Of a DNA stretch of 64,000 nt, positions 61,085 to 64,000 are shown piece after piece; position 1 is the first letter of the stretch, and each line of letters begins with the position of its first letter. A model generated the notes under the pieces. The model saw only the letters and a list, made by a program, of their open reading frames with translations, had not been told where the DNA came from and did no database searches. The DNA is from Alteromonas sp. BL110. Its GTDB lineage: Bacteria > Pseudomonadota > Gammaproteobacteria > Enterobacterales > Alteromonadaceae. The translations under genes and the position numbers were made by a program. Location of the stretch: assembly GCF_003443615.1 (NCBI RefSeq), contig NZ_CP031967.1, positions 4,092,001 through 4,156,000 of the forward strand, read 5' to 3'.

Positions 61085-61534
61085 TTAAGCATACAAGGTT
61101 TCCAAAAAGTACGTTATACCTAGCGAGACTAAAATAAACGACGCATTAGTTAATGCGCGAACAGGCCAGCTAACCTGACCGTACGATACCCCAGCCCATT
61201 TAGAAAAAATGACTATTAATCCCATTAACCCAAACCACGGCGTGAAAAATAAAATGATTTTCCACTTTATAATTGATACTGCGATATCGTGAAGAGCACC
61301 GCTAACAAGGAATGTTACAAGGGTAGCTAAAGAAACAGGCAGGATATTCGTAATTGGGCGCATAACATTACGTGATAAATAGTAACCCCAGATAGGATTC
61401 CAATATCGCCAAAAAACTGGGAAAGAAGAGGCACCAAAAGAGCGTGAAAGCATGTTTTTCATTGAATTACTTGCACCCAACGGCACGCCATTTCGTTTTT
61501 TAACATATTGCGCAAGAGACAGTGTGCTTTTCAT
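61085..61534 (-). CDS. Short MBOAT / wax-synthase-like membrane protein
   Basis: A 149-residue protein with three to four hydrophobic helices. SFPVFWRYWNPIWGYYLSRN and ATLVTFLVSGALHD resemble the MBOAT signature pair (FWRRWH and SGLWHG) of membrane-bound O-acyltransferases, including the conserved His. Full MBOAT proteins have 350-500 residues, so this is a miniature version or a remnant of one. An acyl-transfer role is inferred. Confidence 0.6.
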   Translation of the reverse strand: MKSTLSLAQYVKKRNGVPLGASNSMKNMLSRSFGASSFPVFWRYWNPIWGYYLSRNVMRPITNILPVSLATLVTFLVSGALHDIAVSIIKWKIILFFTPWFGLMGLIVIFSKWAGVSYGQVSWPVRALTNASFILVSLGITYFLETLYA

Positions 61535-61598
61535 TATAAGTCAGCCCCGAAATGAGTACCCTTTTTGAGAACGAGTATATGTCTATGAGTAGTTGAAC

Positions 61599-62102
61599 CT
61601 ACCAACTGTTAGAGATATATGATGCTAAATCAAAAAAAGCATCGACCTTATCTCCGCGTTTGTTCCAGTTATCATGAGTATGAGGCATACCCTTCACCTC
61701 AATCCTTTCATGTTTTTTCATTAGCTCTATTCTTAGCAGTGCGCGTTCTTTTTCATTTAGCATTAATGACTGTATTTTTTCTAGCTCGCCAGTGTCTAGC
61801 CAAATCGCACCACAGCCCGGGCACTCATCTATCTCTACCGCATGCAGCGGGCTATAAAACCTGCGCAACATCATGGTATCAGGGCATTTGGGGCAGGAAA
61901 TCCGTTTATTTAAAGAATCGAGCTCGTAATGAAACTGACTAAGGTGCTTTGCCAACACATTCCCTCTTTTTTCTTGCGGGTTTTCAAAGTCACTTAATGT
62001 CTGATTTTCGAGTAAGACACCGCCACATGCTTTGCTGTAATAAACCGGAACTTTACCAACTGTAACTCTTTTAAGCGGTGTTTGCGTTCTTGGACACTTC
62101 AT
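61599..62102 (-). CDS. zf-TFIIB domain protein with a degraded first zinc finger
   Basis: A 167-residue protein. The C-terminal finger is intact (CPKCPDTM ... CPGCGAIWLDTGELEKI), the zf-TFIIB pattern. The N-terminal finger is degraded: it reads CPRTQTP and ACGGVLLE, so it lacks two Cys. Function unknown; such proteins are common in accessory regions. Confidence 0.78.
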   Translation of the reverse strand: MKCPRTQTPLKRVTVGKVPVYYSKACGGVLLENQTLSDFENPQEKRGNVLAKHLSQFHYELDSLNKRISCPKCPDTMMLRRFYSPLHAVEIDECPGCGAIWLDTGELEKIQSLMLNEKERALLRIELMKKHERIEVKGMPHTHDNWNKRGDKVDAFFDLASYISNSW

Positions 62103-62169
62103 TTTTAGAGACTACCTTTATTCTTTGAGTATTGTGAGTTGGTAAAATTAGGTAATAAAAATACGGTTA

Positions 62170-62799
62170 TCAGTTGCCTTTGAGGTAATTATTTAACCGC
62201 TGTAGATTATATTTTATTACCATCCTGTCGATGTAAGACAGACTGCCTCCTTTCAATTGATTACTCTTTATTTCTAAAGTATCGCCAGAAACTTCTACAT
62301 ATCGGGATAAGTCTAAAGCCATGAACTCTTCATAAACTCTGACGAGTTCTTTATTGTTAACATCGACTTTATTAATCGTCCACGATAGTCCATCTCGCTC
62401 GACTACGAATATAATATTTTTAAGAGTATTTTTGCTTTGATTTTCAAAAGAAACGTGAACAGAAACATAGTTATTTGAACTAAATGGAGTCCAGTATTTT
62501 CTCAGGTCTGTGGTGTATTTAACACTACCAAAATCCTTTAACTCGAGCGCTTTCATTAGGGAAAGTAAAAATAAGAAGCTTTGATCTTCACAGGATGGGT
62601 TTTGATCGATTCTACTTGAAGTTTCGAAGGTCAGAGGGATGCATTTTTCAGCTCCAGAGCCCACCTTTACAGTTTCTAGGTAATTTTCTACAAGCTCTTT
62701 TGCTCTGTGATATTCACCTAAGATACTTACCACAATAAGCAACAAAACGATGGGGAGTAGCCCGATATATTTCAATAATACTCTGCTTCTAGATTTCAT
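62170..62799 (-). CDS. Membrane-anchored protein, unknown
   Basis: A 209-residue protein with an N-terminal membrane helix (residues 9-28, YIGLLPIVLLLIVVSILG) and a soluble, presumably periplasmic, remainder. No family recognised. The end (MVIKYNLQRLNNYLKG) is helical and positively charged. Confidence 0.65.
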   Translation of the reverse strand: MKSRSRVLLKYIGLLPIVLLLIVVSILGEYHRAKELVENYLETVKVGSGAEKCIPLTFETSSRIDQNPSCEDQSFLFLLSLMKALELKDFGSVKYTTDLRKYWTPFSSNNYVSVHVSFENQSKNTLKNIIFVVERDGLSWTINKVDVNNKELVRVYEEFMALDLSRYVEVSGDTLEIKSNQLKGGSLSYIDRMVIKYNLQRLNNYLKGN

Positions 62800-62865
62800 A
62801 AATTCCTTTTAGCGTTCTGACTTTTTGAGAACAATCCTATATATGTGGAGCACAAAGACACAAAC

Positions 62866-62885
62866 AAACTAATCAAGACAGGCAT
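62866..62885 (+). repeat. Dispersed repeat copy D (inverted relative to A-C)
   Basis: AAACTAATCAAGACAGGCAT; its reverse complement matches the GCCTGTCT-n-(G)TTTAG family found at 63156, 63719 and 63841. CAAGACAGGCAT here and ATGCCTGTCTTG at 63156-63167 form a perfect 12-bp inverted repeat around a 56-codon gene. Confidence 0.6.
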
Positions 62886-62944
62886 AGTTAAATATTACAA
62901 AAAGAGCCTATCTTCTATAATTCTAAAAGTGCTGGTACATATCG

Positions 62945-63115
62945 CTAAGCTTCGTTCCGCCTTTTGGCTGAAAACATGCCGAACCAAAATGCCCCTTCTA
63001 GAACAAGGCCTAAAATGATGAATAGAAACACACCTGACTGAATTCCCATACTGTAAGATGCAATAGCTGCAATTAGAAAAACCAGAGCGATAAGAATTCG
63101 ATAAATACCTTTCAT
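62945..63115 (-). CDS. 56-residue membrane microprotein
   Basis: An ORF of 56 codons with a good ribosome site (AAAGGA, 8 nt upstream). The protein has two hydrophobic segments (about 5-22 and 28-48; LIALVFLIAAIASYSMG and FLFIILGLVLEG) and a positively charged tail (AKRRNEA). I do not recognise a family. It lies between a DCC-family gene and a membrane-anchored protein gene, and is flanked by copies of a dispersed repeat. Confidence 0.7.
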   Translation of the reverse strand: MKGIYRILIALVFLIAAIASYSMGIQSGVFLFIILGLVLEGAFWFGMFSAKRRNEA

Positions 63116-63155
63116 TTTAACTATCCTTTCAAATGCCTAACACAAAAACACAAAG

Positions 63156-63182
63156 ATGCCTGTCTTGTTTAAACTAGTTTAG
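63156..63182 (+). repeat. Dispersed repeat copy A
   Basis: ATGCCTGTCTTG is followed by a 10-bp insertion relative to copies B and C, then TTTAG. It contains the same core as copies B and C and as the reverse complement of copy D. Confidence 0.6.
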
Positions 63183-63235
63183 TCAACTTTTAAGCTTAAG
63201 GCTTAAACCAATTTGTAACATGATGTCTTTAGCGA

Positions 63236-63643
63236 TTACTCTAGGCCTTTGAACCTTTTTAGTACCTTTTTACTGGGTATTTGGCATTGCTGTGTACCAC
63301 CAAAAAGCTTGATGCGATTACGAGCAAAGGCTTTATAGAACAGGTCTCTAAATGTACTTGGTAAAACTCTAAATATGCCGAACAAAAACCAGAAACCACT
63401 TAAACCTTTGGCGATTTCAAGTGCTGCGTCTGACCACAGAAAGACTCTCCCCTCTTTAACCAACATGAAAGTATCAACACCTACTGTATCGACTTTATAG
63501 CGTTCTATAACCTCCTGAGCGTAAGTTGACTGCATTGGGGAGAAAATAAAGCGTTCCATTTTGTCGCGCTTCAAAATGAATGCGACAGCTCCGTTACAGA
63601 AGTTACACACTCCATCGTAAATAATTAAATCTTTTTCTTTCAA
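63236..63643 (-). CDS. DCC-family (DUF393) thiol-disulfide oxidoreductase-like protein
   Basis: A 135-residue protein of the DCC/DUF393 family, with the thioredoxin-like DGVCNFCNG motif (CxxC-type) near the N-terminus, FSPMQS, and a C-terminal KLFGG segment. Proposed to have thiol-disulfide exchange activity; the physiological partner is unknown. It lies upstream of the 56-residue microprotein. Confidence 0.9.
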   Translation of the reverse strand: MKEKDLIIYDGVCNFCNGAVAFILKRDKMERFIFSPMQSTYAQEVIERYKVDTVGVDTFMLVKEGRVFLWSDAALEIAKGLSGFWFLFGIFRVLPSTFRDLFYKAFARNRIKLFGGTQQCQIPSKKVLKRFKGLE

Positions 63644-63718
63644 TGAATTAACCCAAATAATATACAGCTGCGTGACGCGATTGCATGAAGTGAAATTAGG
63701 AACGAAGTGCAGCGAAAC

Positions 63719-63735
63719 ATGCCTGTCTAGTTTAG
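63719..63735 (+). repeat. Dispersed repeat copy B
   Basis: ATGCCTGTCTAGTTTAG, located about 75 bp upstream of the DCC-family gene. Same core as copies A, C and D. Confidence 0.6.
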
Positions 63736-63840
63736 TGTTACTAATGCAATAGACTTTGCTATTACTGGAATATAGCTTTTAATAAAAATTCAGATAGGTC
63801 GGCATGATGGTGCATTTTGCCCAGAAAAGTATAGAGATGA

Positions 63841-63855
63841 GCCTGTCTCGTTTAG
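63841..63855 (+). repeat. Dispersed repeat copy C
   Basis: GCCTGTCTCGTTTAG. About 120 bp to the right of copy B, in the same orientation. Confidence 0.6.
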
Positions 63856-63924
63856 TTCACAACGATATAGCCCTCTGTGTGACCCTCATTTAGAGCTGTA
63901 TTACAGGACTTATTAGTGTGAGTG

Positions 63925-63999
63925 TTAGTCGCTTCCAATATCTCCTGTACCACCACCATCGCAATTGCCGTAGTCTGACGACATTAGAGAGCTATCGTT
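63925..63999 (-). CDS. Possible C-terminal end of a gene cut by the right window edge
   Basis: An open frame enters from the right edge and ends at a TAA at 63925-63927. The 24 visible residues are Gly/Ser/Asp-rich and carry no recognisable motif. The neighbouring minus-strand genes make a real gene plausible, but the piece is too short to judge. Confidence 0.3.
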   Translation of the reverse strand, partial: NDSSLMSSDYGNCDGGGTGDIGSD

Positions 64000-64000
64000 C

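Noticed and set aside
63135-63141. GCCTAAC 20 bp before the microprotein start as an integron core site
   Set aside because: On the minus strand it reads GTTAGGC, as at a cassette start, but no matching RYYYAAC box or L-box pairing exists around it and no integrase is seen.
53192-64000. The accessory region as a prophage or defence island
   Set aside because: No integrase, terminase, capsid, nuclease, restriction or toxin-antitoxin proteins were recognised, and no att-type repeats or tRNA borders were seen.

Overview
The window is a chromosomal segment of a marine gammaproteobacterium, most likely Alteromonas or a close relative in Alteromonadaceae. The reasons are the gltA / sdhCDAB-sucAB-sucCD arrangement, an SMC-type condensin next to zipA-ligA, the comEC-msbA-lpxK-(Trm112)-kdsB block, and several large TonB-dependent receptors of the kind abundant in this group. 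No rRNA, tRNA, CRISPR array, transposase or integrase was found. Almost all core genes are intact.

Layout. (1) 1-9.7 kb, minus strand: a carbohydrate-uptake locus. It holds the N-terminal end of a lipoprotein with a pullulanase-type domain (cut by the window edge), two TonB-dependent receptors, a flavin-dependent (tryptophan-type) halogenase between them, and an SGNH/sialate-acetylesterase-like enzyme. The two receptor genes share an almost identical promoter in which a LacI-type palindrome (TGCATACGTATTCA) overlaps the -10 box. A degraded copy lies upstream of the esterase, which suggests one sugar-responsive regulon. (2) 9.8-21.7 kb: TCA-cycle cluster with sdhCDAB, sucAB and sucCD on the minus strand and gltA divergent. 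SucB carries two lipoyl domains. (3) 21.8-30.4 kb: mixed housekeeping genes, including cpsG-type phosphomannomutase, yqjG, tcdA, rimO and an SDR. (4) 30.4-37.2 kb: envelope and competence block comEC, msbA, lpxK, a Trm112-like protein and kdsB. (5) 37.3-46.4 kb: a DUF2062 gene, smc-zipA-ligA and a cysZ-like gene. (6) 46.4-53.1 kb: nlpI with a Sel1/metallopeptidase gene, cdd, an operon of a TonB-like protein, an ECF-type sigma factor and a putative anti-sigma factor, a 38-codon membrane microprotein, and a periplasmic M14-like amidohydrolase. (7) 53.2-64 kb: an accessory stretch of small genes, all on the minus strand, mostly membrane or unknown proteins (DUF4328, DUF2157-like, MAPEG, tautomerase-like, SnoaL-like, PH-like, DUF998, P-loop kinase, DUF1444-like, GNAT, mini-MBOAT-like, zf-TFIIB, DCC/DUF393). 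At its right end sits a dispersed short repeat, GCCTGTCTnGTTTAG.

How the parts fit: the left locus would capture maltodextrin-like glycans through outer-membrane receptors and cut them at the surface. The TCA cluster is the central oxidative pathway. Regions 4-6 build and maintain the envelope and chromosome. The right-hand stretch looks like recently assembled accessory cargo, resembling integron cassettes in gene content, but recognisable attC sites are missing. The least explained signals are the shared operator-promoter module, the TonB/sigma/anti-sigma operon, the two unlisted microproteins and the dispersed repeat family.
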